Source of the DNA: Agelas oroides
Lineage: Eukaryota; Porifera; Demospongiae; Agelasida; Agelasidae
Reading direction: 5' to 3'
DNA: 64,000 bases
NCBI GenBank assembly: GCA_949130485.1
Contig: OX422183.1
Location: 25,869,316-25,933,315, forward strand
Part shown: piece after piece, positions 22,721 to 34,867 of the stretch
Position numbering within the stretch: position 1 is the first letter of the stretch
Layout of the letters: each line of letters starts with the position of its first letter
Notes under the pieces: model-generated
What the model was told of the DNA's origin: nothing
Database searches by the model: none
Seen by the model: the letters and a program-made list of their open reading frames with translations, nothing else
Made by a program: the position numbers and the translations under genes

Positions 22721-24229
22721 TCCCTCTCCCTGTCCCCCTGTCATTGTCCCTCTGTTCCTGTCCCTGTCCCTCTGTCCTTGTCCCCTGTTACTCTCCCTGT
22801 CCCCCTGTCCTTGTCCCTCTGTCGTGTCCATCACTCCCTCTCCCTCCCTCTCTGTCTCATCTCTCTTGGTCCCTATACCTCTTTCCTTATTCCAGTCCCT
22901 GTGTCCCTGTCCCTATGTCCTTGTGCATCTGTCCTTCACCTACTTCTGTGTCCCTCTCCCTGTCCTCTTGTCACGCTGTCCCTGTCCCTTTGTCTCTGTC
23001 TTCTGCCATTGTCTCTCTGTGCCTATCCTTCTGTCCTTGTCCCCCGTCACTCACCCTGTCCCCCTGTCTCTATTTGTGTCCCTCTCCATGTCCCTCTGTC
23101 CCTGTACCTGTCTCCTTGTCTCTGTCCCTGTCCTTGTCTCTATCTCACTCTTCCTTGTCCATATACATTTGTCCCCATACATCTGGCACTGTCATCCTGT
23201 CCCTGATCCTGTCTGTGTCCATATCCATATCCATCTCCGTCTTCCTTGTCCCTATCCCTCTGTCCCTGTACATCTGGCCCTGTCACTCTGTTCTTGTTCC
23301 TGTCCATCTGTCTCTGTCCCTCTCACTGTCCCTCTATCCCTCTCTCTGTCCCTTTGTCCCTTTCAATTTTTCCTTCCTTCTGTCCCTGTTCTCCTGTCTA
23401 TGTCCCAGTCCCAGTCCTTGGCCTATGTATCTCCCTCTTCCCTGTCCTTCTATCCTGGTCCCTCTGTCCCCATTCTTTTCTATCTGTAATAGTCCCTGTC
23501 CCTTTGCTGTCATTCATTTCCTATCCCTGTCCCAGTCCCTCTGTCCCTCAGTCTCTGTCCCTATGTGTGTCCTTCTCCCTGTCACTCTATCCATTCCCCT
23601 GTTCCTATTCCCGTCCCTTTGCAGCTGTCCCTCTCCTTCAGACCCAGTCCCTGTTTCTGGCATTATCACTATCGCTCTGTCCCTGTCTGTGTCACCCTGT
23701 CCCCATTCCTGTCCCTTTGTCCCTTTTCCTCTGTCCCTTTCTCTGTTCCCATCCGTCTCTCCCTGTCCCTCTGTTTCTCTTTCCCTCTGTTGCTGTCACT
23801 GTGTCTGGCCCTGTCCCTCTATCCCTGTTTGACTATTCCTGTTGGTCCCTGTCCTTGTTCCTCTCTTTGTCCCTGCCCTTGTTCCTGTTCCTGTCCCTGT
23901 CTGTGTCACTTTATCTCTGTCATTCTGTCCCTGTTCCTGTCCCTTTGTTTCTGTTCCTCTGTCCCAGTCCTTGTTTTGTCCGTCCCTGTCCCGGTCCATT
24001 TCCCTCTCTCCCTGTTTCCGTCCCTGTCCTTCTGTCCTGGTCCCTCTGTCTCTATCCATCTGTTCCTGTCACTCAGTCCCTGTTGCCTATTCCTGTCTAT
24101 CTGTCACGGTCCCTGTCCATCTGTCATTGTCTCTGTCCCTGTGCATTTTGCTGCCCTTATTGCTGTCCCCAACTCGCTGTCCCTCTGTCCCTGTCCCTAT
24201 GAGTTCCTTAAGCTTGTTCCTCTGTCCCT

Positions 24230-24348
24230 ATTAACTCTACCCCTTGTTCATAGTGCCATGGGTGCATGTGTTAAATTTGGCATGTCCAAAGTTGTTTGGT
24301 GTATAATTTATATGTATATAGGCTGCCTTAACTGTTCTGAGGGTTATT
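24230..24348 (+). repeat. M1, A/T-rich island, copy 3
   Basis: 119 bp; preceded by GAGTTCCTTAAGCTTG; 1.4 kb before S3. Confidence 0.88.
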
Positions 24349-24547
24349 GTCCCTATCCCTGTCCCTCTGTCCCTGTTTGTGTCACCCTGTTCATGTTCCT
24401 GTCCTTCGACACTGTTCCTCTGTCCCTGTCCCTATGTCTGTCCTTGTTTCTCTGTCCCTGTCTGACTATTCCTGTCGCTGTCCCTCTGTCCTTGTTTCTC
24501 TGTGCCTGTGTGACTATCCCTGTCACAGTCCCTCTGTCCCTGACATA

Positions 24548-24591
24548 TCCTGTCCCTGTCCTGTCCCTGTCCTGTCCCTGTCCTGTCCTTG
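24548..24591 (+). repeat. 11-bp VNTR TCCTGTCCCTG, 4 units
   Basis: Four tandem 11-mers, the last reading TCCTGTCCTTG. The same site carries 3 units at 41447-41479 and 5 at 52631-52685, and about 1-2 in other C-block neighbours. 11 is not a multiple of 3, so unit changes shift all reading frames. Confidence 0.85.
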
Positions 24592-26660
24592 TCCATCTGT
24601 CCCTCTGTCCCAGTCCTGTCCACATTCCTGTCCCTCTTCCTGTCCCTTCCTGTTGCTATGTCCCATTGCCTGTTTGTGTGTCCATGTCCCAGTCCATTTC
24701 CCTCCACCCCTGACCTTCTCCCCTGGTCCCTCTGTCCCTCTCTATCTGTTCCTGTCACTCAGTCCCTGTTCCCTGTTCCTGGGTACTGTCTATCTGTCAC
24801 AGTCCCTGTCCCTCTGTCCCTGTCGATCTGGCCTTGTCTATGTCCCTGTCCCTATCGCTGTCCCAAACTACCTTTTCCTCTCTCCCTCTGTCTTTATCCC
24901 TCTGTCCCTGTCCCTTTTCCTGTCCCTATTCTTGTCCCTCTGTCCTGTCTTTGTCACCCTGTCCCTGTTCCTGTCGCTTTGTCTCTGTTTCTCCATCCCT
25001 TTCCCTGTTTCTATCTTTCTGTCTCAGTCACTGTTTGTATGTCCCTCCGTTCCCGTCCCTGTCCATTTCCCAGTCCATCTCCCTCTCTCCTTGTCCCGGA
25101 TGTTGTCTCTCTATTCCTCCCTCTGTCCCTATCCATGTTCTCATATCTCTTCCCCTGTCCTCTTCCTTGTGCCTATTTGTCTCCCTCTTCCCTATCCTTC
25201 TTTCCAAGTCTCTCTGTTCCTGTTCATCTGTTCTGGCCCCTCTGTCCCTGTCCATCTGTTCCTGTCACTCTGTCCCTGTTCCTATCTATCTGTTACAGTC
25301 GCCCTATCATTGTACCCCTGTCACTCTGTTCCAGTCCCTTTCCGTCTGTCCATGTGCTGGCCACTGTCCATGTACCTCTGTTCCTATGACCCTCGACGTC
25401 TTTGTCCTTCTCACTATCCCTCTCTCCCTGTCCCTGTACCTGTGCCTTTGTCCCAAACTCTTTGGCCTTGTCCCTCTGTTCCTAACTCTTTCTCCTCTGT
25501 CCCTGTTTGTCTGTCCATCTTCCAGTTCCTCTACCTGTCCATCTCCCTCTCTCCCTGTCCCTGTCCCTCTGTCCGTATCTCAGTCCCTGTCTTTCTCTCC
25601 CTGTCCCAGTCCCTGTCCCTCATTCGCTATTCATGTCCCTCTCTCCCTGTCCCTGTGTCCCTTTCCCTGTCTCTCACTCCCTGCCTCTTTCGCTCTATTC
25701 CCCTCTCCCTGTCCCTGTGTTTGTCCTTCTGTCCTTGACTCTACCCTCTCTTTCGTTGATATACCTGGTTCTACTAGGTTCATTATGACATCCCCCAACT
25801 TTTGTAGTTGTACTGGATTACCCTTAACTCTACTTGGTTGTACTTGACTCTACCCAGCTCTATACTATAATGCTCTACCAGGTTTAGTTGAACTCTCCTA
25901 CAGTCTGCTACGTTGTACTACTAGAATCTATACAACACTCTGTATCCCACTCTACCGTAGCTTCTAATGGAATCTGCCTGACTCCACTACACTCTACCGT
26001 AGCTCTACCTGATTCTAAGGGACTCTGCTTGACTCCACCTCTCTCTGCCATGGCTCTACCTGATTATACAGGAGAGTATTTGACTCCAACTCACTTCACC
26101 ATGGATGTCCTGGTTCCAATCAATGCCACCCTTACTCTACATCTTTCTAGTTCTACTTGACTGTTATTATTTTGCAAAGATAGTGGTTTTGTTGCTTCTT
26201 ACTTCCTTTTTTCCTACTTATATGCACTTACTCCTTACTAAAGCATCCCTACATGTCTCAAGAAGTCATGCTAGTAGAACTAGGGCAGAATCTACATCTA
26301 GTGAGGTTTTCTGTATTGAAGAAGTCCCACAATCAACTTTACACTGACATGAATTCTGCACAATGTAACACGCTATTACAGCAGAAACCCTTCCCCCTGA
26401 CTCACCTCAGAACCAGCCAACTTCCCCTCCACTTATCCCCAGTAACAGTCTAACCTCTTTCCACAACACGTACACTAGCTCCCAGCATGAAGAGTCCTTA
26501 TCTGGATTCCTTCAATTATTCAGCCCTACCCTAGCATACATGTAATCTGGAACAAATGGCCATCACCCTCCTACCCTCTCCCTCTCCCTCAAAGATCCCT
26601 ACGGATTAGGGGAAGACATCATTTGCACAGTTTTGTGAGTGTTACCTCAGTAAATGGGAG

Positions 26661-26718
26661 CTACAATGTGCATCCTAGCAGTGTTGGCGCTCCCCCACCC
26701 GACACCCCAACCACTGCT
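26661..26718 (+). other. Hairpin in S3 (stem 1 decayed)
   Basis: The arms read CTACAA and TCCTAG, two changes that do not compensate each other. The second stem (AGCAGTGTTGG / CCAACCACTGCT) is intact. This argues against strong selection for stem 1. Confidence 0.5.
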
Positions 26719-27264
26719 GTGTAGCTATCTCTTGGATACACTGACAACGCAGTGGGAATGGAGGCAATGTAGCTAGCTACACTACCTGCAATGTTGAAGT
26801 TCTTAGAATCTAGTAGGTATAGATAGTCAAGAGTACAAAAATCATATAAGCTAGGCAGTAATGTTGATGACATTCTGCCAAATGCATGCAAGTGAACCAA
26901 AAAAATTAGCAAAGAGTTTCCCCACTATGATGAGGTCTTGGGGTATTGGGCTACCACGACACACGCAACACTACATGGCCAGAACAGGTCCCAGGTAACA
27001 CCTGATGGCAGAGCCAGAGCCCCTCTCCTCCTTGCAGCTGGCTAGGCTGACACCCCTGGTTCCACTCCGTGTCCAGAGTCTGTGGGATGTAAGGGAGGAA
27101 CAGAGCGGCCCCTAGACCATATCGAGCAGCCAACTCGCATAGCTCTGAACCTTCTAACAGCTTTGGTTATGACTGTTAGTCCCCACAGTCTCCATGTAGG
27201 ACACTCCCCAACAGCTGCGCACAGTGTGGGTACTAGTAAAGTGTTTTTCTCCTATTTATACTGC

Positions 27265-27272
27265 TATAAAAT
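27265..27272 (+). promoter_or_regulatory. TATA-like box in S3
   Basis: TATAAAAT, conserved in sequence and place with S1, S2, S4 and S5. Weak promoter-like call only. Confidence 0.25.
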
Positions 27273-27873
27273 GCGTCCCTAATAATTATTGGTTTTGAAA
27301 CAATGAATACCATTAACGTCTCGTTAATTACATTTCCGCTTGCGTGTGCACGCGTTCGCTTGCACCTCATTAGCCCTCGCGATCGCGTAACCAGACTCGG
27401 ACTCCGCGAGCTAACCAGATCCAAACGCAGTTTTTGTCACTACTGGCAGGAGCCGTGTGAAGGTCTGCAGTCTAGATCAAAGGACAAATGTTAGCTTCAG
27501 GCTAGGGTATAGCTGGAAGTAACAGCTAGCCACACGATCATGGCTGAGAGTCAACGTATCAGAGACAGTGCTGCATTGCGCCTCAGATGATGTGGTGTCT
27601 TCTCGTTTCGCATGGTGTCTCATCGTCTAGCAGGTACAGGGTGCACTTGCAGATTGCTCTGAAATGAACAGTCAGTAAGATATCAAGGTGATTGTGTAAC
27701 CAACATAGGCAGTGTTGTCCCATTGTGTCTCATGATGTCACATGGGATCTCATGTTACATGATGGTTCGTGTTGTCTGATGGTGTCAAGGTTTCATGTCG
27801 AAGCACCCTGATGACCAGTGTTTTTGAAGCATATCTAGCAAAAAACAAGTCACTTTGCCATAAATGCCCAATC

Positions 27874-27968
27874 CATTTGAGCCTTAATGCCCCACCCATT
27901 TATGACGAATATGCCCCACCCATTTGTGACGTAAATGCCACACCCATTTATGACATAAATGCCGCACC
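27874..27968 (+). repeat. 24-bp VNTR in S3, 4 units
   Basis: Four units of CATTTRTGACRTAAATGCC-CACC type. This is the largest allele among the spacers in the window. Confidence 0.82.
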
Positions 27969-28229
27969 TATTCAAGCGATGAATGTCTCATTCCTGATTT
28001 GCCAACTGGTGCTGGTGCACCCCCACTTGACACACAACTGCCTCTGTTGCTGTCCTGCTTCTGTGTCTTTCACTTTGTCCGTCTGTCCCTGTCCCTACGT
28101 CCCTGTCAATGTCCCTGTCACTATCCCTGTTCCCCTGTCCCTGTTGCTGTCACTATCGCTGGCCCCTGTCCCTATTCCTCTGTCCCTTTCCCTGTTCTAA
28201 TCCGTCTGTCCCTGTCCCTTTCTCTGTCC

Positions 28230-28399
28230 TTCTCCCCTTGCCCCAGTACCTGTCCCTGTCCATCTTCCTCTGTCCCAGGTCTGTCTCTGATCTCGTACCG
28301 GTACCAGTCCTTGCTTCTTTGTCATCTTCCCTCTCCCCTCCACTGTGTCCTTCTGCTCCTGTTTTTATCCCTCCAGGACCATTTCTGGCCCTCTCTTCC
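28230..28399 (+). repeat. M0 block, copy 3
   Basis: Same words as 332-501 (here CCCCAGTACCTG), with GTACCGGTAC intact. It lies about 150 bp after S3. Confidence 0.8.
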
Positions 28400-28533
28400 A
28401 GTTCCCCCATTCCTGTCCCTCTGTCCCTGTCTCTCTTTCCCTGTCCCTCTGTCCCTGTCACTCTGTCCGTGTCTCAGTCGTTTTTCCAGTCCCTCTTTCC
28501 TTATTCTTGTCCGTCTGTTGTGCTTCTGTTCCT

Positions 28534-28794
28534 GTCCAAGCCCCCATTTCCATGTCCCTTTCCATAGATCCCCGTTTCTGTCCTCCTTTCCCTGTTCCTG
28601 TCCCTGTCTGTCTGTCAGAGTCCCTGTCCTTCGGTCCATGTCCATCTGCCCTTTCTCTGTTCCTGTACCTTTCGCTGTGATTCCTTCCTGTCCCTCTCTC
28701 AGCCTGTCACTGTCCCTCTCTCCCTTTCCCTATGTCTGTCAATTGTCCATCCGTCCCTGTGTCCTTGCCCGTCTGTCCTCGCCCCTATTTCTGT
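28534..28794 (+). repeat. B block, class I, copy 6
   Basis: TGCCCTTTCTCTG and TGTCAATTGTCC forms; follows M0. Confidence 0.8.
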
Positions 28795-29220
28795 GTCCTC
28801 CCTGTTCACCTGTCCCCCTGTCCCTGTCCTCTGTTCCTATCCCTGTCCCTCTGTCCTTGTCCCCTGTCACTCTCCCTGTCACTCTCCCTGTCCCTCTGTG
28901 ATGTCCCTCTGTGCTTTTCCCTCTGTCCTTGTCCCTCTGTTCCGGTCCCGTTCCCTCTGTCCTTGTCACCTGTCCCCCTGTCGCTGACCCTCTGTCCCTG
29001 TCCCTCTGTGCTATCCCTCTGTCCTTCTCCCTTTGTCCTTGTCCCTCTGTCCCTGTCCCTCTGTCGTGTCCTTCTGTCCCTGTCCCCTGTCCCCTGTCCC
29101 TCTCCCTCTGTCATATCCCTCAGTCCCTGTCCTTCTTTCTCCTATTCCAGTCCATTTGTCCCTGTTCATGTGTCCTGGTCTGTCTGTCCTTTCCCCTATT
29201 TCTGAGTATCTCTACCTGAT

Positions 29221-29268
29221 CCCCTGTCCCCCTGTCCCCCTGTCCCCCTGTCCCCCTGTCCCCCTGTC
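29221..29268 (+). repeat. CCCCTGTC octamer, 6 perfect units
   Basis: Six perfect tandem octamers, giving five runs of CCCCC separated by TGT. On the - strand this reads as G5 tracts with 3-base loops, the strongest G-quadruplex pattern in the window. It is the largest of the paralogous octamer tracts. Confidence 0.9.
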
Positions 29269-32200
29269 CCTGTCCCTCTGTCCCTGTGACTGTGTCCCTG
29301 TTCCTGCCTATGTTTCTATCCACCTCCCTCTTCCTTCTCCTCATCCCTCTGTCCCTGTACATCTCTCCCTGTCCCTCTGTCCTTATCCATCTGTCACTCT
29401 GTCCCTGTTCCAGTCCTTGTCCGTCTGTATCTGTTCCTCTTTGTGTCCCTCTCCTTGTCCCTCTGTCCCTGTACCTATCTCCCTTTCTCTCTCCCTGTCC
29501 TCATCTCAATCTCCCTCTTCATTATCCATATCCCTTTATCCCTGTACATCTGGCCCTGTCACTGTGTTCCTGTTCCTGTCTTTGTCCCGATCCATCTCCC
29601 TCTTCCATGTCCCCATCCCTCTGTCCTTGTCTCTCTGTCCTTGTCCCTCTGTCCCTGTCCCTCTGTCCCTGTCCCTCTATCCCTGTCCCTCTGTTCTTGT
29701 CCCTGTCCTTGTCCCTCTGTTTCTGTCTCATCTCTACTTGTCCCTATACCTCTTTCCTTATTCCAGTGCCTGCGTCCTTGTGCATCTGTCCTTCCCCTAT
29801 TTCTGTGTCCCTCTCCCTGTCCTCCTCTCCCACTGTCCCTGTCCCTCTGTCCCTGTCCTCCTCTCCCACTGTCCCTGTCCCTCTGTCCCTGTCCCTGTCC
29901 CTCTGTCCTTGTCACTCTGTCCCTGTCCCTCTGTCCTTTTTCCCTGTCACTCTCCCTGTACCCCTGTCCCTGTCCCTGTTTGTGTCCTTCTCCGTGTCCC
30001 TCTGTCCCTGTACCTGTCTCCTTGTCTCTCTTCCTGCCCTTGTCTCTATCTCCCTCTTCCTTGTCCATATCCCTTTGTCCCTGTACATCTGGCACTGTCA
30101 CTCTCTCCCTGTCTCTGTCCCTGTCCTCCTCTCTATCTCCCTTTACCTTATCCGTATCCCTTTGTCCCTGTACATCTCGCCCTGTCACTCTGTGCCTGTT
30201 CCTGTCTTTGTCCCTATCCATCTCCCTCTTCCTTTTCCCCATCCCTCTGTCCCTGTACCTCTCTACTTTTCCCTCTGTCTCTGTTCCTCTGTCCTTGTCC
30301 CTCTGTCTCTGTCCCTCTGTCCTTGTCCCTCTGTCCCTGTCCCTCTGTCCTTGTCCCCTGCCACTCTCCCTGTCCCCCTGTCCTTGTCCCTTGGTTGTGT
30401 CCCTCAGTCCCTGTCCCTCTGTCTCTGTCTCATCTCTCCTTGTCCCTATACCTCTTTCCTTATTCCAGTCCCTGTGTCCCTGTCCCTATGTCTTTGTGCA
30501 TCTGTCCTTCACCTACTTCTTTGTCCCTCTCCCGTCCTACTATCGCGCTGTCCCTGTACCTTTGTCCCTGTCCTTCGGTCCCTGTCCCTGTCCTCTGTCC
30601 TTGTCTCTCTGTCCCTGTCCCCCTGTCCCTGTCCTTATTTGTGTCCCTCTCCATGTCCCTCTGTCCCTGTACCTAGTCTCCTTGTCTCTGTCCCTGTCCA
30701 TCTGGCCCTGTCTCTCTGTCCCTGTTCCTGTCCATCTGTCTCTGTCCCTCTCACTGTCACTCTATCCCTCTCTCTGTCCCAGTGTCCCTTTCAATTTTAA
30801 CATCCCTCTGTCCCCGTTGTCCTGTCTATGTCCCAGTCCAAGTCCTTGTCACTATGTATCTCCCTCTTCCCTGTCCTTCTATCCTGATCCCTCTATCCTC
30901 GTTCCTTTCTATCTGTCAAAGTCCCTGTCCCTTTGCTGTCATTCATTTCCTATCCCTGTCCCAGTCCCTCTGTCCCCCAGTCTCTGTGCCCATGTGTGTC
31001 CTTGTCCCTGTCACTCTATCCCTGTTCCATTTCCTGTCCCTCTACAGCTGTCCCTGTCCTTCAACCCCTGACCCTGTACCTGTCGTTATCACCATCAGTC
31101 CGTCCCTGTCTGTATCACCCAGTCCCCGTTCCTGTCCCTCTCCCGGTTCCCATCCATCTGTCCCTCTGTTTCCCTTTCCCTCTGTTCCTGTCCCTATGTC
31201 TGATCTTATCCCTCTCCTCCGGTCTGACTATTCCTGTCGGTCCCTGTCCTTGTTCCACTCTTTGTCCCTGCCCTTGTTCCTGTTCCCATCCATGTCTGTG
31301 TCACTTTGTCTGTGTCACTCTGTCCCTGTTCCTGTGCCTTTGTTTCTGTTGCTATATGTCCCTGTCCTTGTCCCTCTGTCTCTATCCTTCTGTTCCCGTC
31401 ACTCAGTCCCTGTTGCCTGTTCCTGTCTATCTGTCACAGTCCCTATCCGTCTGTCATTGTCTCTGTCATTGTCTCTGTCCCTGTGCATTTCGCTGTCCTT
31501 ATTGCTATCCCCAACTCGCTGTCCCTCTGTCCCTGTCCCTCTGTCCCTGTTCCTGTCCTTGTCCGTCTGTCCTTGTCCCTATCCCTATTTGTGTCCCTCT
31601 CCCTGTCCCTCTGTTCCTGTTCCTATCTCCCTGTCTCTGTCCCTCTCCTCATCTCTATCTCCCTTTTCTTTATCCATGTCCTTTTGTCCCTGTACATCTC
31701 GCCCTGTCACTCTGTCGCTTTTCCTGTGTTTGTCCCTATCCATCTCCCTCTTCCTTGTTCATATCCTTTTGTCCCTGTACATCTGGCCCTGTCACTCTGT
31801 TTCCTGTTCCTGTCCATCTGTCTCTGTCCCTGTTTGTATGTCCCTCCGTTCCTGTCCCTGTCCATTTCCCTGTCCATCTCCCTCTCTCCTTGTCCCGGAT
31901 GTTGTCTCTCTATTCCTCCCTCTGTCCCTCTGTCCCTATCCATGTTCTCATATCTCTGCCCCTGTCCTCGTCCTTGTGCCTGTTTGTCTCCCTCTTCCCT
32001 ATCCTTCTTTCCAACTCCCTCTGTTCCTGTTCATCTGCTCCGGCCCCTCTGTCCCTGTCCATCTGTTCCTGTCACTCTGTCCCTGTTCCTATCTATCTGT
32101 TACAGTCGCCCTATCATTGTACCCCTGTCACTCTGTTCCTGTCCCTGTGCCTTTGTTCCTGTCCCTTTCTGTCTGTCCATGTGCTGGCCTCTGTCCATGT

Positions 32201-33559
32201 CCCTCTGTTCCTGTGACCCTCGACGTCCTTATCCTTGTCACTATCCCTCTCTCCCTGTCCCTGCACCTGTGCCTTTGTCCCAAACTCTTTGTCCTTGTCC
32301 CTCTGTCCCTAACTCTTTCCCCTCTGTCCCTGTCTGTCTGTCCATCTTCCAGTTCCTCTACCTGTCCATCTCCCTCTCTCCCTGTCCCTCTGTCCGTATC
32401 TCAGTCCCTGTCTTTCTCTCCCTGTCCCGGTCCCTGTCCCTCATTCCCTATTCATGTCCCTCTCTCCCTGTCCCTCTGTCCGTATCTCAGTTCCTGTCTT
32501 TCTCTCCCTGTCGCCGTCCCTGTCCCTCATTCCCTATTCATGTCCCTCTCTCCCTGTCCCTATGTCCCTTTCCCTGGCTCTCTCTCCCTGCCTCTTTCGC
32601 TCTATCCCCCTCTCCCTGTCCCTGTGTTTGTCCTTCTGTCCTTGACTCTACCCTCTCTTTCGTTGATATACCTGGTTCTACTAGGTTCATTATCACATCC
32701 CCCAACTTTTGTAGTTGTACTGGATTACCCTTAACTCTACTTTGTTGTACTTGACTCACCCAACTCTATGCTATAATGCTCTACCAGGTTTAGTTGAACT
32801 CTCCTACAGTCTGCTACGTTGTACTACTAGAATCTATACAACACTCTGTATCCCACTCTTCCGCAGCTTCTAATGGAATCTGCCTGACTTCACTACACTC
32901 TACCATAGCTCTACCTGATTCTAAGGGACTGTGCTTGACTCCACCTGTCTCTGCCATGGCTCTATCTGATTCTACAGTAAAGTATTTGACTCCACCTCAC
33001 TTCACCATGGATTTCCTGGTTCCAATCAATGCCACCCTTACTCTACATCTTTGTGGTTCTACTTGACTGTTGTCATTTTGCAAAGATAGTGGTTTTGTTG
33101 CTTCTTCCTTTTTTCCTACTTATATGCACTTACTCCTTACTAAAGCATCCCTGCATGTCTCAAGAAATCATGCTAGTACAACTAGGGCAGAATCTACATC
33201 TAGTGAGGTTTTCTGTATTGAAGAAGTCCCACAATCAACTTTACACTGACATGAATTCTGCTCAATGTAACACACTATTGCAGCAGAAACCCTTCCCCCT
33301 GACTCACCTCAGAACCAGCCAACTCCTCCTCCACTTATCCCCAGTAACAGTCTAACCTCTTTCCACAACACGTACACTAGCTCCCAGCATGAAGAGTCCT
33401 TATCTGGATTCCTTCAATTATTCAGCCCTACCTAGCATACATGTAATCTGGAACAAATGGCCATCACCCTCCCACCCTCTCCCTCTCCCTCAAAGATCCC
33501 TACAGATTAGGGGAAGACATAATTTGCAGTTTTGTGAGTGTTACCTCAGCAAATGGGAG

Positions 33560-33617
33560 CTACGATGTGCGTCGTAGCAGTGTTGGCGCTCCCCCACCCG
33601 ACACCCCAACCACTGCT
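33560..33617 (+). other. Double inverted repeat / hairpin in S4
   Basis: Both stems are intact and match the S1 copy. Confidence 0.55.
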
Positions 33618-34165
33618 GTGTAGCTATCTCTTGGATACAATGACAACGCAGTGGGAATGGAGGCGATGTAGCTAGCTACACTACCTGCAAGGTTGAAATT
33701 CTTAGAAGCTAGTAGCTATAGATAGTCAGGTGTACAAAAAATCATATAAGCTAGGCAGTAATGTTGATGACATGCTGCCAAATGCATGCAAGTGAACCAA
33801 AAAAATGAGCAAAAAGTTTCCCCACTAGGGTGAGGTCTTGGGGTATTGGGCTACCACGACACACGCAACACTACATGGCCAGAATAAGTCCCAGGTAACA
33901 CCTGATGGCAGAGCCAGAGCCCCTCTCCTCCTTGCAGCTGGCTAGGCTGACACCCCTGGTTCCACTCCGTGTCCAGAGTCTGTGGGATGTAAGGGAGGAA
34001 CAGAGCGGCCCCTAGACCATATCGAGCAGCCAACTCGCATAGCTCTGAACCTTCTAACAGCTTTGGTTATGACTGTTAGTCCCCACAGTCTCCATGTAGG
34101 ACACTCCCCAACAGCTGCGCACAGTGTGGGTACTAGTAAAAGTGTTTTTCTCCTATTTATACTGC

Positions 34166-34173
34166 TATAAAAT
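34166..34173 (+). promoter_or_regulatory. TATA-like box in S4
   Basis: TATAAAAT in the conserved position, followed by GCGTGTGCGCGCG. Weak promoter-like call only. Confidence 0.25.
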
Positions 34174-34778
34174 GCGTCCCTAATAATTATGGGTTTCGAA
34201 ACCATGAATATCATTAACGTCTCGTTAATTACATTTCCGCTTGCGTGTGCGCGCGTTCGCTTGCACCTCATTAGCCCTCGCCGTCGCGGAACCAAACTCG
34301 GACTCCGCGAGCTAACCAGATCCAAACGCAGTTTTTGTCACTACTGGCAGGAGCCGTGTGAAGGTCTGCAGTCTAGATCAAAGGACAAATGTTAGCTTCA
34401 GGCTAGGGTATAGCTGGAAGTAACAGCTAGCCACACGATCATGGCTGAGAGTCAACGTATCAGAGACAGTGCTGCATTGCGTCTCAGATGATGTGGTGTC
34501 TTCTGGTTTCCCATGGTGTCTCATCGTCTAGCAGGTACAGGGTGCACTTGCAGATTGCTCTGAGATGAACAGTCAGTAAGATATCAAGGTGATTGTGTAA
34601 CCAACATAGGCAGTGTTGTCCCATTGTGTCTCATGATGTCACATGGGATCTCATGTTACATGATAGTTCGTGTTGTCTGATGGTTTCAAGGTTTTCATGT
34701 CGAAGCACCCTGAAGACCAGTGTTTTTGAAGCATATCTACCAAAAAAAAAAATGTCACTTTGCCATAACTGCCCAACC

Positions 34779-34801
34779 CATTTATGACATAAATGCCACA
34801 C
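34779..34801 (+). repeat. 24-bp VNTR site in S4, 1 unit
   Basis: A single CATTTATGACATAAATGCCA-type unit before TTATTCAAGCGATG. This is the smallest allele in the window. Confidence 0.75.
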
Positions 34802-34867
34802 TTATTCAAGCGATGAATGTCTCATTCCCATATTACATTGCATTTTGTAACTTCAGACTTTATGCAT

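Larger units (their letters stand above)
21696..25736 (+). repeat. Hexamer satellite array A3 (short)
   Basis: A 4.0-kb array that begins in mid-array sequence because of the S2 junction. It has no M0. Blocks: a truncated C near 22190, B class II at 22439, M1 at 24230, C near 24660, and D near 25083-25420. An 11-bp VNTR lies at 24548-24591. No gene is seen. Confidence 0.92.
25737..28075 (+). repeat. Spacer module S3 (complete, single tail unit)
   Basis: Full-length spacer with the S1 order. 90-codon + frame at 25888-26160. The 127-codon - frame is broken here: one A is missing near 27238 (GTAAAGTG against GTAAAAGTG). Hairpin at 26661-26718, with both arms of the first stem mutated. TATAAAAT at 27265-27272. 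The VNTR has 4 units (27874-27968). The tail is one unit and lacks about 30 bp around CACTATCCATTCC (TGCTGTCCTGCTTC near 28050). Confidence 0.88.
28076..32643 (+). repeat. Hexamer satellite array A4 (lacks M1 and C)
   Basis: A 4.6-kb array. M0 at 28230, B class I at 28534 and a 6-unit octamer at 29221 come first, then hexamer body. Near 31820 (TCTGTCCCTGTTTGTATGTC) it enters the D block (31885-32245) directly, without M1 or C, so an internal deletion is likely. Between 32390 and 32530 a segment (GTCCGTATCTCAG...CTCATTCCCTATTCATG) is duplicated in tandem. No gene is seen. Confidence 0.92.

Noticed and set aside
29559..30242. - strand frames rich in Gly, Thr, Asp, Arg and Gln (for example 227 codons here) as proteins
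   Set aside because: They are the complement of the same hexamer and overlap longer + frames. No domain or start context is seen.
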